Source: Kluyvera georgiana ATCC 51603 (GTDB lineage: Bacteria; Pseudomonadota; Gammaproteobacteria; Enterobacterales; Enterobacteriaceae). From it: a stretch of 64,000 nucleotides of DNA. The position numbers were made by a program, and so were the translations under genes. The notes beneath the pieces were generated by a model. That model ran no database searches. It was given only the letters and a program-made list of their open reading frames with translations, and was not told the DNA's origin. Below are positions 44,219 through 55,261 of the stretch, one piece after another. The stretch is from assembly GCF_001654985.1 (NCBI RefSeq), contig NZ_LXEU01000003.1, forward strand, positions 1 through 64,000, written 5' to 3'. Within the stretch, counting starts at the first letter, position 1, and every line of letters begins with the position of its first letter.

Positions 44219-44884
44219 TTATTGCGTAATATCCCAGCCGCGGGCCTTCCACAGTGCCGGCAACTCCGCCAGATCGGTAAACGTCGTCACCTTCGGGTGG
44301 TTAATCGGCTTATTGTGCGGATCGGCGCAGAAATAGAACACCTCCATCCCCGCATCAATACCCGACTGCGCGCCTGCGCTGGAGTCGTCCACGAGGATGC
44401 AGTTCTCGACGTTGACGTTCATCGCTTTTGCCGCGTGGTGCATCAGCGCCGGATCCGGCTTCCAGCGCTGGATATCGTAACCGCTAAACAGTTTGTCTTC
44501 GAAATAATGCAACATGCCCAGTTTGCCCAGCGAATGCTGCATTTTGCTGACCGGGCCGTTGGAAACGATGCACATCGGAATCGCTACGGAATCGACCAAT
44601 GCGTTAGCCCCGGCAATCACCTCCAGCTCCGAGTCGAAAAGGCGTGCGACCTCGGCGCGATAAACCGGTTCTAAATCCGCCCGGGCAAGGTTCACCCCGT
44701 GCTCGGCGTTGATGATATCGATGATCTCGTAGAGCTTTACGCCCTTGAAACGTTTAAAAATCTCTTCCAGATCGAGCGTGATGCCAAATGTCTTGAACAT
44801 GTGGACGTAGGCCCGTGAACAGATCACTTCGCTGTCGACCAGCGTACCGTCACAGTCGAAAAAAACCGCTTCAACTCCGGACAT
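44219..44884 (-). CDS. yieH: 6-phosphogluconate phosphatase YieH
   Basis: A 221-residue HAD-superfamily hydrolase (beta-phosphoglucomutase-like subgroup). Motif I is DCDGTLVDSE at residue 10, motif II VSNGP near 108, and motifs III/IV appear as KPDP and LVDDSSAGAQSG. E. coli YieH acts on 6-phosphogluconate. It is divergent from adeP. Confidence 0.94.
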   Translation of the reverse strand: MSGVEAVFFDCDGTLVDSEVICSRAYVHMFKTFGITLDLEEIFKRFKGVKLYEIIDIINAEHGVNLARADLEPVYRAEVARLFDSELEVIAGANALVDSVAIPMCIVSNGPVSKMQHSLGKLGMLHYFEDKLFSGYDIQRWKPDPALMHHAAKAMNVNVENCILVDDSSAGAQSGIDAGMEVFYFCADPHNKPINHPKVTTFTDLAELPALWKARGWDITQ

Positions 44885-45053
44885 GTCATTTCCTTTTTAA
44901 CAAGTTTAACGTTTACGTAATGCTGAATTGAGAGACGCAATCGTTGCCGTATAAGCAAAATCAATGAAAAAAAGTATCTCACAACCGCGCCTATTGTCGC
45001 ATTTTGGTATAGGATAGCGACGAATTTTCCTTCCTTGTCTGCGGAAATTGATA
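44885..45053 (+). promoter_or_regulatory. yieH/adeP region with a PurR-like box
   Basis: ACGCAATCGTTGCCGT at 44935-44950 matches the PurR consensus ACGCAAACGTTTGCGT at 13 of 16 positions by eye. A weaker copy lies on the other strand near 44904-44918. adeP is a purine permease, so PurR control is plausible. Confidence 0.5.
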
Positions 45054-46391
45054 ATGAGTCAACAACACACCACCCCGGCTTCCGGCCAGGGGATACTGGA
45101 GCGCGTGTTTAAACTGCGCGAGCACGGCACGACGGCACGCACCGAAGTGATCGCCGGTTTCACCACCTTCCTGACGATGGTCTACATCGTGTTTGTAAAC
45201 CCGCAAATTCTTGGCGTGGCCGGAATGGACACCAGCGCGGTGTTCGTGACCACCTGTCTGATTGCGGCGCTCGGCAGTATCCTGATGGGCGTATTTGCTA
45301 ACCTGCCGGTGGCGCTGGCGCCAGCGATGGGTCTGAACGCCTTCTTCGCGTTCGTGGTTGTGCAGGCGATGGGCCTGCCGTGGCAGGTAGGGATGGGCGC
45401 CATTTTCTGGGGCGCTGTCGGCCTGCTGCTGTTGACCATTTTCCGCGTCCGCTACTGGATGATTGCCAATATCCCCGTGAGCCTGCGCGTCGGTATCACC
45501 AGCGGTATCGGTCTGTTCATCGGCATGATGGGCCTGAAAAATGCTGGCGTGATTGTCGCAAACCAGGACACGCTGGTTTCCATTGGTAACCTGACTTCAC
45601 ACAGCGTGCTGCTGGGCGTGCTGGGCTTCTTTATTATCGCCATTCTGGCTTCGCGCAATATTCACGCGGCGGTGTTGGTCTCTATCATCGTGACCACCCT
45701 GCTGGGCTGGATGCTGGGCGATGTGCATTACAGCGGTATTGTCTCCGCGCCGCCGAGCATTACTACCGTCGTGGGCCATGTCGATCTGGCCGGGTCGTTT
45801 AACCTTGGTCTGGCGGGCGTTATCTTCTCCTTCATGCTGGTAAACCTGTTCGACTCCTCCGGTACCCTGATCGGCGTGACCGATAAAGCGGGCCTGGCTG
45901 ATGCGAAAGGTAAGTTCCCGCGCATGAAGCAGGCGCTGTTTGTCGATAGCGTCTCCTCGGTAGCCGGTTCCTTTATCGGTACCTCTTCCGTGACGGCCTA
46001 CATCGAATCTTCCTCCGGCGTTTCCGTGGGCGGTCGTACAGGCCTGACGGCGGTTGTCGTGGGTATTCTGTTCCTGTTGGTGATTTTCCTGTCGCCGTTG
46101 GCGGGCATGGTGCCGGGCTACGCAGCCGCGGGCGCGCTGATCTACGTTGGGGTGCTGATGACCTCCAGCCTGTCACGCGTGAAGTGGGATGACCTGACCG
46201 AAGCCGTTCCGGCGTTTATTACCGCCGTGATGATGCCGTTCAGCTTCTCCATTACCGAAGGTATTGCGCTGGGCTTTATCTCTTACTGCGTGATGAAAAT
46301 CGGTACCGGTCGTTTCCGCGACCTCAGCCCGTGCGTGATTGTTGTCGCACTGCTGTTCGTGCTGAAGATTGTGTTTATTGACGCACACTGA
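45054..46391 (+). CDS. adeP: Adenine permease AdeP
   Basis: A 445-residue inner-membrane purine:H+ symporter of the AzgA-like (NCS2/NAT-related) group, with about 13 hydrophobic segments. Characteristic parts are AGFTTFLTMVYIVFVNP, APAMGLNAFFAF, LFDSSGTLIGV and GTSSVTAYIESSSGV. The ATG at 45054 is taken rather than the in-frame TTG at 45048 and matches E. coli AdeP. It is transcribed alone. Confidence 0.95.
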   Translation: MSQQHTTPASGQGILERVFKLREHGTTARTEVIAGFTTFLTMVYIVFVNPQILGVAGMDTSAVFVTTCLIAALGSILMGVFANLPVALAPAMGLNAFFAFVVVQAMGLPWQVGMGAIFWGAVGLLLLTIFRVRYWMIANIPVSLRVGITSGIGLFIGMMGLKNAGVIVANQDTLVSIGNLTSHSVLLGVLGFFIIAILASRNIHAAVLVSIIVTTLLGWMLGDVHYSGIVSAPPSITTVVGHVDLAGSFNLGLAGVIFSFMLVNLFDSSGTLIGVTDKAGLADAKGKFPRMKQALFVDSVSSVAGSFIGTSSVTAYIESSSGVSVGGRTGLTAVVVGILFLLVIFLSPLAGMVPGYAAAGALIYVGVLMTSSLSRVKWDDLTEAVPAFITAVMMPFSFSITEGIALGFISYCVMKIGTGRFRDLSPCVIVVALLFVLKIVFIDAH

Positions 46392-46400
46392 TGAAATGAA

Positions 46401-46425
46401 CCCTCGCCCATCGGGCGAGGGTTTT
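46401..46425 (+). terminator. adeP terminator
   Basis: A perfect 9-bp stem CCCTCGCCC/GGGCGAGGG with the loop ATC is followed by TTTT, 10 bp past the adeP stop. Confidence 0.85.
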
Positions 46426-46432
46426 AAAGAAC

Positions 46433-46999
46433 TTACGCTTTAACGCGCTGAATATACTCGCCAAATGCGGTCAGCTGACCGGTCAAATGATCTAACGTTC
46501 CCTGCTCAATCACTTCGCCCAGCTGCGGGTCGACTTTGTTCTGAATCACGCCGCCCATAAACTCCGGCTTGTTCATCACCATCGCATCGAGGAACACCAG
46601 AATCTGACGCAGGTGATACTGGCAGCGCGCGCCGCCGATTGCGCCCATTGAGCTGGTCTGAATCAACACCGGTTTACCTGCCAGCGGCTGGTCCGGCAGA
46701 CGCGACAGCCAATCGATGGCGTTCTTTAACCCGCCCGGAACGGAATAGTTATATTCAGGGGTGACGATGACCACGCCATCGGCCTGGCGAATTTGCTCAG
46801 CCAGCGCTTCCACGCTCTGCGGGAAGCCTTCATCTTGCTGGAGATCGGCATCGTACAGCGGAATATCGCCAATTGACGGCAGCGCGGAAACGCTCATGCC
46901 CGCCGGGGCGATCTTAGGCAGGGTGCGTGCCACCATGCCGTTGAATGAACCTTTGCGCAGGCTTCCCAATAACGTAACTACTTTCAACGTTTCTGACAT
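46433..46999 (-). CDS. chrR: NADPH-dependent FMN quinone/chromate reductase
   Basis: A 188-residue flavodoxin-like reductase (E. coli YieF/ChrR). The FMN-phosphate loop LLGSLRKGSFNG is at residue 10, and TPEYNYSVPGGLKNAIDWLSR is the second flavin loop. It reduces quinones by two electrons, limiting oxidative damage, and reduces chromate fortuitously. Not in an evident operon with yieE, which lies 39 bp upstream on the same strand. Confidence 0.94.
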   Translation of the reverse strand: MSETLKVVTLLGSLRKGSFNGMVARTLPKIAPAGMSVSALPSIGDIPLYDADLQQDEGFPQSVEALAEQIRQADGVVIVTPEYNYSVPGGLKNAIDWLSRLPDQPLAGKPVLIQTSSMGAIGGARCQYHLRQILVFLDAMVMNKPEFMGGVIQNKVDPQLGEVIEQGTLDHLTGQLTAFGEYIQRVKA

Positions 47000-47038
47000 G
47001 ACTACTCCTTTGCATCATGAGGCTGTTTTCCAGCCGAA

Positions 47039-47788
47039 TCAGTTGAGTATAAGCGCTTTCTCTGCCGGTAGGCTGGTGAATCTCATCAACCTTGCCGCCG
47101 GTTCGTTGGCCCGCGTCTGCGCGTCGGGCAAGCTGCGCCAGCCGTATTTACCGTCGAACTCCCACACCTTCAGCTTTTCAATCGCCGGCGAAGCGCATAG
47201 TGACCATACCAGCACGTCTTCCGCATCGCAGATAGCTTCGAGATGATCGGTATTGGCCGAACGCAGGCGACCGGAACCCGGCAGTAGCTGGAGCATTTGC
47301 GGAGAATCGTGGTTCACGTCGCCGGACATTTTGAGCACGCTCTGGCGCAGCGTAATCAGCTGGGCTCGCGCTTCATGTGGGTCGTTTTGGTTGTTGATCC
47401 ACAGATTTTCATTGCTGGTAAAACGGTAGTTTTCCATGATGGTGGCCTGCGGGGTGTTGCGCAGTACGCGCAGCAACTCCATATCGAGGCCGCAGTGCCC
47501 TTCGGTGGTCAGCGCGACGCCGACGATATTACCCGCATAGGCAATGGAAAAATCAGGCAGATGGCTCTCTTTGAAGTACGGTTTGCCCTCATCAGGCGTG
47601 ACAATTTCCGGTAATTCACTGATGCCGTAAAGCATAAACAGCAGCTCGGCGAGCAGCGCGCGCGAAGCCAGGTAGCGCGTACGGCGATGGGCCGGCAGCT
47701 GGCGTGCGATGTTATGACTGGTGGAGGACAACCGTACCGATAGTAGATGCCCGTCCTTAAGGATCCCTCTTGCAAAGTGCGTCGCCAT
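47039..47788 (-). CDS. yieE: Sfp-type phosphopantetheinyl transferase-like protein YieE
   Basis: A 249-residue protein of the 4'-phosphopantetheinyl transferase superfamily. The metal-binding block GVALTTEGHCGLDMEL is present near residue 95. The second block, usually KEALLK or similar, reads RQSVLKMSG and is degenerate. The carrier-protein target is unknown. Length agrees with E. coli YieE. Confidence 0.85.
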   Translation of the reverse strand: MATHFARGILKDGHLLSVRLSSTSHNIARQLPAHRRTRYLASRALLAELLFMLYGISELPEIVTPDEGKPYFKESHLPDFSIAYAGNIVGVALTTEGHCGLDMELLRVLRNTPQATIMENYRFTSNENLWINNQNDPHEARAQLITLRQSVLKMSGDVNHDSPQMLQLLPGSGRLRSANTDHLEAICDAEDVLVWSLCASPAIEKLKVWEFDGKYGWRSLPDAQTRANEPAARLMRFTSLPAEKALILN

Positions 47789-47945
47789 TTTTCGCTCCGT
47801 GATTAATGGACTGTGGTGATGAGGAGAGTATCATTTACGACACTGATGATCAGGTTTTACTGCCTAAAAATGCGATTGAAAAGGGGTATTACGAGACTTT
47901 TACACTTTCCCCTAACTGAAATGGACTATTTTTACGAGTAATAAA

Positions 47946-48905
47946 TCAGGAAACAGCGAGATATAAGGCTTTAAGCGTTTCGCGCAGCCAAATTATTTTC
48001 GGGTTGTGACTATTTCGTTTATGCCATAGTAGGGTAAACGGCACCTGCAGTTTATCTCGTTGCGCAGCGTCGAAGGGGAGAGGACGAGCAACCAGCGGTA
48101 GCTGATGAAGCTGATTATAATACCGGCAGTAGCGCGGTGCGGTGGCCAGCATATTGTGCTCCGGCTGAGCGGCCATAAACAGCGACTGTTCGAACCCCGG
48201 CAGACTCAGGGCGATATTGCGCTCACGTCCCATCTCCTGAAGCACATCATCCAGCGCCCAGGTATCACTCTGTTCCCAGCAGATGCTGATGTGTGGATAG
48301 CGTAGAAACGTCTCCAGATTCCACTCTTCCTGTAGCGCGGGATGATCCTCGCGCAGCCACACCCATGGTAAATCGGTAAACAGCACCTCATAGTCGATCG
48401 ACAGCGGCAGCAGGCTTAACAGCTCGCGGGATCGTGGATGGCTTTCGCGACCGGTGAAGCCAATATCCACTTCGCCGCGAATAATGGCATCCAGCGAATC
48501 ATAGTCCCAGCTACGGACTTTGATCGTGGCCTGGGGATAACGTTGATAGATCTGCCTGGAGAGGGCGTTGAACATGATCATGATCAGCGGCGATTCGGCC
48601 ACCAGATCGAACTTCAGCCCGCGCGGCGTTTCATGATGCGGCTTATCGAGTAGCTGATTGCCCATCTGCATCCACTCCGCCAGGCTCTGCTCCATGCTAA
48701 ACATCAGCGGTGTTGGCGTCAGCCCTAGCGGGGTGTTCACAAACAGCGGATCGTCGAACCAGGTTCTCAGTTTTGCCAGCGATTTGCTCACCGCCGACGG
48801 CGTGACGTTCATCCGTTTGGCGGTTTTGGTGACGCTGCGCTCCTGCATCAGGAGCTGCAGGCAGAGCAGTAGATTAAGATCGAGACTGGTGAGTGATTTC
48901 TTCAT
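47946..48905 (-). CDS. yidZ: LysR-family regulator YidZ
   Basis: A 319-residue LysR-type regulator. The N-terminal winged HTH ([31 protein letters not shown]) is followed by a substrate-binding domain from about residue 95. In E. coli it is linked to anaerobic nitric-oxide protection. The ATG at 48905 (MKKSLTSLD) matches E. coli; nine upstream in-frame codons overlap mdtL further. It overlaps the mdtL end by 32 bp. Confidence 0.92.
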   Translation of the reverse strand: MKKSLTSLDLNLLLCLQLLMQERSVTKTAKRMNVTPSAVSKSLAKLRTWFDDPLFVNTPLGLTPTPLMFSMEQSLAEWMQMGNQLLDKPHHETPRGLKFDLVAESPLIMIMFNALSRQIYQRYPQATIKVRSWDYDSLDAIIRGEVDIGFTGRESHPRSRELLSLLPLSIDYEVLFTDLPWVWLREDHPALQEEWNLETFLRYPHISICWEQSDTWALDDVLQEMGRERNIALSLPGFEQSLFMAAQPEHNMLATAPRYCRYYNQLHQLPLVARPLPFDAAQRDKLQVPFTLLWHKRNSHNPKIIWLRETLKALYLAVS

Positions 48906-50055
48906 GAGCAGGCGCGGACCGGTTAGGGGCAACTGAGATAATCAGCATGATGCTCACTATGCTACAGCCAATCAGAATCCCGATCAGCATATTCAGCGCA
49001 TCAAGACCGAGGATAGCCGCCAGCCAAATCCACAGCGACGAACCGCATACCTGCGCAATACCCAACGCAGAGCTAGCGACGCCTGCGCGCAGCGAGAACG
49101 GACCCAACGCCTGGCTCATCGCCACGCCGAAACCGACCGAGAAGCCCGCACAGATCAAGGTCAACCCAAAGAGGGTGAATGCGTGCGTCGTGGCAAGGAT
49201 TAATACAATGCCTGCGGCCATGAATAGCGCTTGTGAGGTGAGCATCAGGGTGCGGGGTTTAAACAGGCTCAGAGCGAACGGCGTAGAGAACGAGACCGCC
49301 ATGCTGATACCTGCTGTCATTGCCATGGTTGTCGCGTATTCGCCGCGGTCGAAGCCCATCACTTCCATCAGCAGCACCGGAGACGTATTCACAAACGTCA
49401 GGATAACCGACACGCTGAGAGTGGTGATCGCCAGGCGGCTGAGGAAAAAGCGGTTGACCAGCGACTCGGCGCCATCCCTGGGTTTTGAAGACGAAGCCAG
49501 CGCATTCGGGCGCGATTCACGCAGAATAAACACGGACAGCAGACACACGACAACGCCCATGCCAATCATGGTGTAGAACAGACTCTGCCACGGGTATTTG
49601 AGCATAATCAGGTGCCCCATCACCGGTGCCAGCACCGGTACGATGCAGGTAATACCGTTCAACAGCGATAGCACCTTGGCCCGGCGACGATCGTCGAGCG
49701 TATCGCGCAGAATAGCGAATGCGACCACGTAGCAGCAGCCCGCGCCGACGCCCTGAATAAAACGGCCAACCAGAAATGGCGTGCCGCTCTCCGCTAATGC
49801 GCAGAGGCCGGAAGCCGCGATGTAAATCAGCGCACCGACAATGGCAACGGGTTTACGTCCGGACTGGTCGGCCACCTTGCCGGCGAACAGCATGGCGGTC
49901 GCCATTCCCGCCAGATAGACCGAAAATGCGATATGCAGCTGCGCCTCGCTGGCCTGTAAATCAGCCGCAATGCGGGGTAACCCGACCAGGTACATATCGA
50001 TACCGGCGGGATAAAGCAAAACTAAGGCAAAACTGCAAAGAAGAAAGCGTGTCAT
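48874..50055 (-). CDS. mdtL: MFS multidrug efflux transporter MdtL
   Basis: A 393-residue, 12-span DHA1-type (Bcr/CflA) drug:H+ antiporter. The loop 2-3 motif [11 protein letters not shown] and the helix 4 [21 protein letters not shown] motif are clear. E. coli MdtL confers chloramphenicol resistance when overexpressed. In E. coli it follows tnaAB; here no tna genes precede it. Confidence 0.94.
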   Translation of the reverse strand: MTRFLLCSFALVLLYPAGIDMYLVGLPRIAADLQASEAQLHIAFSVYLAGMATAMLFAGKVADQSGRKPVAIVGALIYIAASGLCALAESGTPFLVGRFIQGVGAGCCYVVAFAILRDTLDDRRRAKVLSLLNGITCIVPVLAPVMGHLIMLKYPWQSLFYTMIGMGVVVCLLSVFILRESRPNALASSSKPRDGAESLVNRFFLSRLAITTLSVSVILTFVNTSPVLLMEVMGFDRGEYATTMAMTAGISMAVSFSTPFALSLFKPRTLMLTSQALFMAAGIVLILATTHAFTLFGLTLICAGFSVGFGVAMSQALGPFSLRAGVASSALGIAQVCGSSLWIWLAAILGLDALNMLIGILIGCSIVSIMLIISVAPNRSAPAHEEITHQSRS

Positions 50056-50149
50056 GGCGGCCTCACGAAAAGTGTGGCGCTAAGCATACGGGGTGTCGCG
50101 CGGGGCGACGAGTTGCCATTTGGACAACAGTGATTGCCTGAAAGGAAAT

Positions 50150-50557
50150 CTACTTCCAGACTCTCGCCATCCCTTCGCTTTCCGGACGCACGGATTCAAA
50201 GCCAAATTTGGCGTACAGCTCCGGAACGTCCGCCACCAGGGTCACATAAGCGCCTTTAAAAGCGTTAGCGTCCAGCCAGGCGATAAGCGCTTCCATGATC
50301 TGGCGACCCAGGCCTCTTCCCTGGTGATCCGGGTCGACGGCGATGTCCACGATATCAAAGTTCAGCGCGCCGTCGCCAACGATACGACCCATGCCGACTG
50401 GCATACCTTGCCAGAGGATATGCACGCCGTAGCAGCTGCGCGGCAGACCGGCCTTTGCGGCATCCAGCGGGCGGGGGGACAGGCCGGAAATTTTACGCAG
50501 ACGGCAAAAGTCCTCAGCGGAGGGAACGGTGGGGATTAAGGTATATTCAGCGACCAT
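50150..50557 (-). CDS. GNAT-family N-acetyltransferase
   Basis: A 135-residue acetyltransferase of the GNAT superfamily. The acetyl-CoA pyrophosphate loop is visible as DHQGRGLGRQIM near residue 80, after the beta-4 strand VDIAVDP, and the C-terminal YAKFGFE is typical. The acceptor is unknown. It lies alone between mdtL and mnmE, at the place where E. coli carries tnaCAB. Confidence 0.88.
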   Translation of the reverse strand: MVAEYTLIPTVPSAEDFCRLRKISGLSPRPLDAAKAGLPRSCYGVHILWQGMPVGMGRIVGDGALNFDIVDIAVDPDHQGRGLGRQIMEALIAWLDANAFKGAYVTLVADVPELYAKFGFESVRPESEGMARVWK

Positions 50558-50613
50558 CTCGATAACCTTTTCATGAGGGGTTATCTGGTTTTAGCAGCTG
50601 GAAGACGGAAAGT

Positions 50614-50647
50614 AAAAACCCGAATTCACTGACGCGCATTCGGGTTT
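50614..50647 (-). terminator. mnmE terminator
   Basis: On the minus strand a 10-bp stem AAACCCGAAT/ATTCGGGTTT (50638-50647 and 50616-50625) ends in a run of U residues, a few bases after the mnmE stop codon. Confidence 0.85.
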
Positions 50648-50653
50648 GATTGC

Positions 50654-52018
50654 TTACTTACCAATACAGAAGCTGGAGAAAATCCGCCCCAGCAGATCGT
50701 CGGAGGTAAATTCCCCGGTGATCTCGCTCAGGCACTGCTGAGACAGCCTCAGCTCTTCTGCCAGCAGCTCACCGGCCCACGCGCCTAACAGCTGCGCTTT
50801 GCCCTGCTGAAGGTGTTCTGCGGCGTCGGAGAGCGCCTGCAGGTGGCGACGACGTGCCAGGAAGCCGCCTTCCATGTTGTTTTCGAAGCCCATGCTCTGT
50901 TTGAGATGGTTACGCAGTACGTCAACGCCTTCGCCGGTGCGCGCGGAGAGGCGCACAAGTGAGTAGTCATTCACTTCGCTCAGACCCAGCGTCTCGCCGG
51001 TAATATCCGCTTTGTTACGCACCACGGTAATCGGCAGATTTTTCGGCAGTCGGGCGATAAAGTCCGGCCAGATCTCCGCCGGATCGGTGGCGCTGGTGGT
51101 GGTGCCATCAACCATAAACAGCACGCGGTCGGCCTGCTCAATTTCCTGCCACGCGCGTTCAATACCGATACGCTCCACTTCATCGTTAGCGTCGCGCAGG
51201 CCTGCGGTGTCGATGATATGCAGCGGCATGCCGTCGATGTGGATATGCTCGCGCAGGACGTCACGGGTGGTGCCGGCAATGTCGGTCACAATCGCGGCTT
51301 CACGGCCCGCCAGGGCGTTCAGCAGGCTCGATTTCCCGGCGTTTGGACGACCGGCAATCACGACCTTCATCCCTTCACGCAGCAGGCTGCCCTGACGCGC
51401 TTCGGCGCGCACCGCATCGAGGTCGGCAATCACATCGTTGAGCTGCGCTTCGATTTTTCCATCGGAAAGGAAGTCGATCTCTTCGTCCGGGAAGTCGATA
51501 GCCGCTTCCACATAGATGCGCAGGTGAGTAAGTGCTTCCACAAGGTGGTTAACACGTGCCGAGAAGGCACCCTGTAGCGAGTTTAGCGCGGAGCGGGCCG
51601 CCTGCTCGGAGCTGGCGTCAATCAGGTCGGCAATCGCCTCAGCTTGCGCCAGGTCGAGCTTATCGTTGAGGAACGCGCGCTCGGAGAACTCCCCCGGGTT
51701 GGCGATACGTACGCCCGGTAGCATCAGAATACGTTTCAGCAGCAGGTCGAGGATCACCGGGCCGCCGTGGCCCTGTAGCTCCAGCACGTCTTCACCGGTA
51801 AAGGAGTTCGGGCCGGGGAACCACAGCGCAATGCCCTGATCCAGCGCGCTGCCGTCGGCATCTTTAAACGGCAGATAGTCGGCATAGCGTGGTTTCGGCA
51901 GCTTGCCCAGCACCGCCTGAGCAACGTCACGTGCTTTCAGGCCGGAGATGCGCAGAATACCCACACCACCGCGTCCCGGTGGGGTGGCTTGGGCGACGAT
52001 AGTGTCGTTATGGCTCAT
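50654..52018 (-). CDS. mnmE: tRNA modification GTPase MnmE
   Basis: A 454-residue GTPase that works with MnmG on wobble U34. The N-terminal THF-binding domain (1-118) precedes a helical domain interrupted by the G domain (about 216-380) with G1 GRPNAGKS, G2 TTRD, G3 DTAG and G4 NKAD. The C-terminal CIGK motif carries the conserved Cys. The ATG at 52018 ([10 protein letters not shown]) is preferred to one four codons upstream. Confidence 0.97.
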   Translation of the reverse strand: MSHNDTIVAQATPPGRGGVGILRISGLKARDVAQAVLGKLPKPRYADYLPFKDADGSALDQGIALWFPGPNSFTGEDVLELQGHGGPVILDLLLKRILMLPGVRIANPGEFSERAFLNDKLDLAQAEAIADLIDASSEQAARSALNSLQGAFSARVNHLVEALTHLRIYVEAAIDFPDEEIDFLSDGKIEAQLNDVIADLDAVRAEARQGSLLREGMKVVIAGRPNAGKSSLLNALAGREAAIVTDIAGTTRDVLREHIHIDGMPLHIIDTAGLRDANDEVERIGIERAWQEIEQADRVLFMVDGTTTSATDPAEIWPDFIARLPKNLPITVVRNKADITGETLGLSEVNDYSLVRLSARTGEGVDVLRNHLKQSMGFENNMEGGFLARRRHLQALSDAAEHLQQGKAQLLGAWAGELLAEELRLSQQCLSEITGEFTSDDLLGRIFSSFCIGK

Positions 52019-52042
52019 GGTTTTTCTCAACTGTGATGCAAA

Positions 52043-52069
52043 TAAAAAAGGCGGTCATTCGACCGCCTT
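52043..52069 (-). terminator. yidC terminator
   Basis: The minus-strand stem AAGGCGGTC/GACCGCCTT with an ATTC-complement loop is followed by a U-rich tail. It lies between the yidC stop and the mnmE start, so mnmE probably depends on its own promoter or read-through. Confidence 0.88.
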
Positions 52070-52096
52070 CCATTTTAGCTTGTGCTTAACACCGAA

Positions 52097-53743
52097 TCAG
52101 GATTTTTTCTTCTCGCGGCTATGCAGGCCACGTTTTTCCAGACCACGGTAAATCAGCTGCTGCTGGATGATGGTGACCAGGTTGCTGACGATGTAGTAAA
52201 CCACCAGACCAGACGGGAACCACAGGAAGAACACCGTGAAGATGACCGGCATAAAGGTCATGATCTTCTGCTGCATCGGGTCGGTTACCGTGGTCGGAGA
52301 CATCTTCTGAATGAAGAACATCGTCGCGCCCATGATGATCGGCAGGATGTAGTACGGGTCTTGTGCAGACAGGTCGTGGATCCACAGGATAAACGGCGCA
52401 TGACGCAGTTCAACCGAGGCGCTCAGCATGTAGTACAGCGCAAGGAAGATTGGCATCTGGATAATCAGCGGGAAGCAGCCACCCAGCGGGTTAACCTTCT
52501 CAGCTTTATACAGAGCCATCATTTCCTGGCTTTGACGCTGTTTGTCATCGCCCAGACGCTCACGCATGGCCTGAATCTTAGGCTGCAGCATACGCATCTT
52601 CGCCATGGAGGTGTACTGCGCTTTAGTCAGCGGGTACATGATGCCACGAACGATAAAGGTGATAACGATGATGGAGAAGCCCCAGTTGCCCAGGAAGCTA
52701 TGGATCCATTTCAGCAGTTTGAACAGCGGCTGAGAGATGAACCACAGCCAGCCGTAGTCAACGGTCAGATCCAGGTGCGGCGCAACGGCAGCCATTTTGT
52801 CCTGGATTGCCGGGCCGACCCACAGAGTGCTGTTCAGCTTATCTGCCTGGCCTGGTTGAACCAGAACCGGCTGAGACTTGTAGCCGATAGCCACAACGCC
52901 ATTACCGAGGTTAGCGGTATAGAAGTTGTTGGTACCGTTGTTCTGCGGAACCCATGCAGTCGTGAAGTACTGCTGCAGCATGGCAACCCAACCGTTTTTG
53001 GTGTTGGTGTTCAGGTTCTCGTTATCAACGATGGTATCGAATTTGTATTTTTCGTACTTGGAGTCAGACGTTGAATACGCTGCGCCACGGAACGTGTGCA
53101 TGGTAGACAGGCCACCGGTCTGCGTATCGCGCGCAGTAGGCAGGGCCGCAGTCTGCTTCAGCTGACCGAAGGTAGACACTTCCAGCGGTTTGTCGCTGGC
53201 GTTCTTCACGTCGTAACCCACATTCACCGCATAATCACCGCGTTTCAGGGTGAAGGTTTTGGTGAAGACGTTACCGGCTTTATCGGTGTAGGTCAGCGGA
53301 ATGACGATTTCGTTCTGACCATCGGCCAGTACAAACGCATCTTTATCGACGTTATACAGCGGACGCGGGCCGTTAGCCGGGTTGTCCGGGCCGTCACGAC
53401 CGGTTAAGCCGCTCTGTGCCTGATAGACGAACTGTGGGGCGGTTTCCAGTAACTGGAACGGTTCGTCAGATTTCAGCGCTTTCGGGTATGCCGGAAGCAG
53501 CGCTTGCTCAATATCACCACCGCGAGTGTTGATAGTCAGCTCAAGCACATCAGTTTTAACCGTAATCAGTTTTCCTTGGCCACTGGCCGGTACGCCCTGG
53601 TCGGCGGCGCTACCCGCTGCTGTGGTCGTAGTCTGCGTGGTCTGCTGCTGGGTCTGCGGATTGTTATCCTGCTCCCAGGCTTGCCAGATCATGAAAGACA
53701 CGAACAACAAAGCGATGATAAGAAGATTGCGTTGCGAATCCAT
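52097..53743 (-). CDS. yidC: Membrane protein insertase YidC
   Basis: A 548-residue Oxa1-family insertase that works alone or with SecYEG. The N-terminal anchor ([17 protein letters not shown]) is followed by a large periplasmic P1 domain (about 30-340). The five-helix insertase core follows, with the hydrophilic-groove arginine in [15 protein letters not shown] near residue 366. The tail is basic ([16 protein letters not shown]). Subunits a and c of the ATP synthase encoded in this window are among its known clients. Confidence 0.97.
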   Translation of the reverse strand: MDSQRNLLIIALLFVSFMIWQAWEQDNNPQTQQQTTQTTTTAAGSAADQGVPASGQGKLITVKTDVLELTINTRGGDIEQALLPAYPKALKSDEPFQLLETAPQFVYQAQSGLTGRDGPDNPANGPRPLYNVDKDAFVLADGQNEIVIPLTYTDKAGNVFTKTFTLKRGDYAVNVGYDVKNASDKPLEVSTFGQLKQTAALPTARDTQTGGLSTMHTFRGAAYSTSDSKYEKYKFDTIVDNENLNTNTKNGWVAMLQQYFTTAWVPQNNGTNNFYTANLGNGVVAIGYKSQPVLVQPGQADKLNSTLWVGPAIQDKMAAVAPHLDLTVDYGWLWFISQPLFKLLKWIHSFLGNWGFSIIVITFIVRGIMYPLTKAQYTSMAKMRMLQPKIQAMRERLGDDKQRQSQEMMALYKAEKVNPLGGCFPLIIQMPIFLALYYMLSASVELRHAPFILWIHDLSAQDPYYILPIIMGATMFFIQKMSPTTVTDPMQQKIMTFMPVIFTVFFLWFPSGLVVYYIVSNLVTIIQQQLIYRGLEKRGLHSREKKKS

Positions 53744-53745
53744 CG

Positions 53746-54003
53746 TTAGTGTTCTCTGGTATCAAATGGTCCAGGCGGGACGGGGTCGTCACCACCAGGG
53801 TGTAAAGGGTGGCATTTTAATACGCGTTTCACTGTCAACCAACTGCCTTTTATCACTCCAAACCTGCGCAATGCCTCAATTCCGTATTGAGAGCAGGTTG
53901 GCGTGAAACGACAATGCGGCCCGAGTAGCGGACTAATCAGGCGCTGATAGACCCGAATGAGGCCTATCAGGAGCCGGGATACAGGCGACAGTGACGGCGC
54001 CAT
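53746..54003 (-). CDS. yidD: Membrane protein insertion efficiency factor YidD
   Basis: An 85-residue basic, amphipathic inner-membrane-associated protein. The family signature [19 protein letters not shown] is intact with its cysteines, and [13 protein letters not shown] follows. It overlaps the 3' end of rnpA by 37 bp in another frame and stops two bases before yidC, as in E. coli. Confidence 0.95.
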   Translation of the reverse strand: MAPSLSPVSRLLIGLIRVYQRLISPLLGPHCRFTPTCSQYGIEALRRFGVIKGSWLTVKRVLKCHPLHPGGDDPVPPGPFDTREH

Positions 54004-54326
54004 AATTTTTCCAACGCTTCCGAGAGAGCACGGTTATCGAGGTCGGCAACCCCTTTCTTCGCCACCACCACGAAATCCATGGGTGGGAGTTCATGTTGAC
54101 GCAAACGGAAACTTTCACGCGTCAGACGTTTAATCCGATTGCGTTCATGTGCGCGTTTAACGTTTTTCTTGGCGACGGTAAGACCGATGCGGGGATGCCC
54201 CAGCGAATTCAGGCGGCCGAGGATGGTGATTTGCGGCGTGCCAGCCCGTTGTGGCTGCTGGAAGACGAATGTGAAATGATTGGGAGTTAACAAACGTAAC
54301 TCCCTGGGAAATGCTAGCTTAACCAC
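53967..54326 (-). CDS. rnpA: Ribonuclease P protein component
   Basis: A 119-residue basic protein that, with M1 RNA, matures tRNA 5' ends. The RNR motif region ([20 protein letters not shown]) is intact. It starts with GTG at 54326. It lies 17 bp after rpmH on the same transcript and overlaps yidD. Confidence 0.96.
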   Translation of the reverse strand: MVKLAFPRELRLLTPNHFTFVFQQPQRAGTPQITILGRLNSLGHPRIGLTVAKKNVKRAHERNRIKRLTRESFRLRQHELPPMDFVVVAKKGVADLDNRALSEALEKLWRRHCRLYPGS

Positions 54327-54343
54327 TCGAGGGGTTAGCTTTA

Positions 54344-55261
<918 letters not shown>

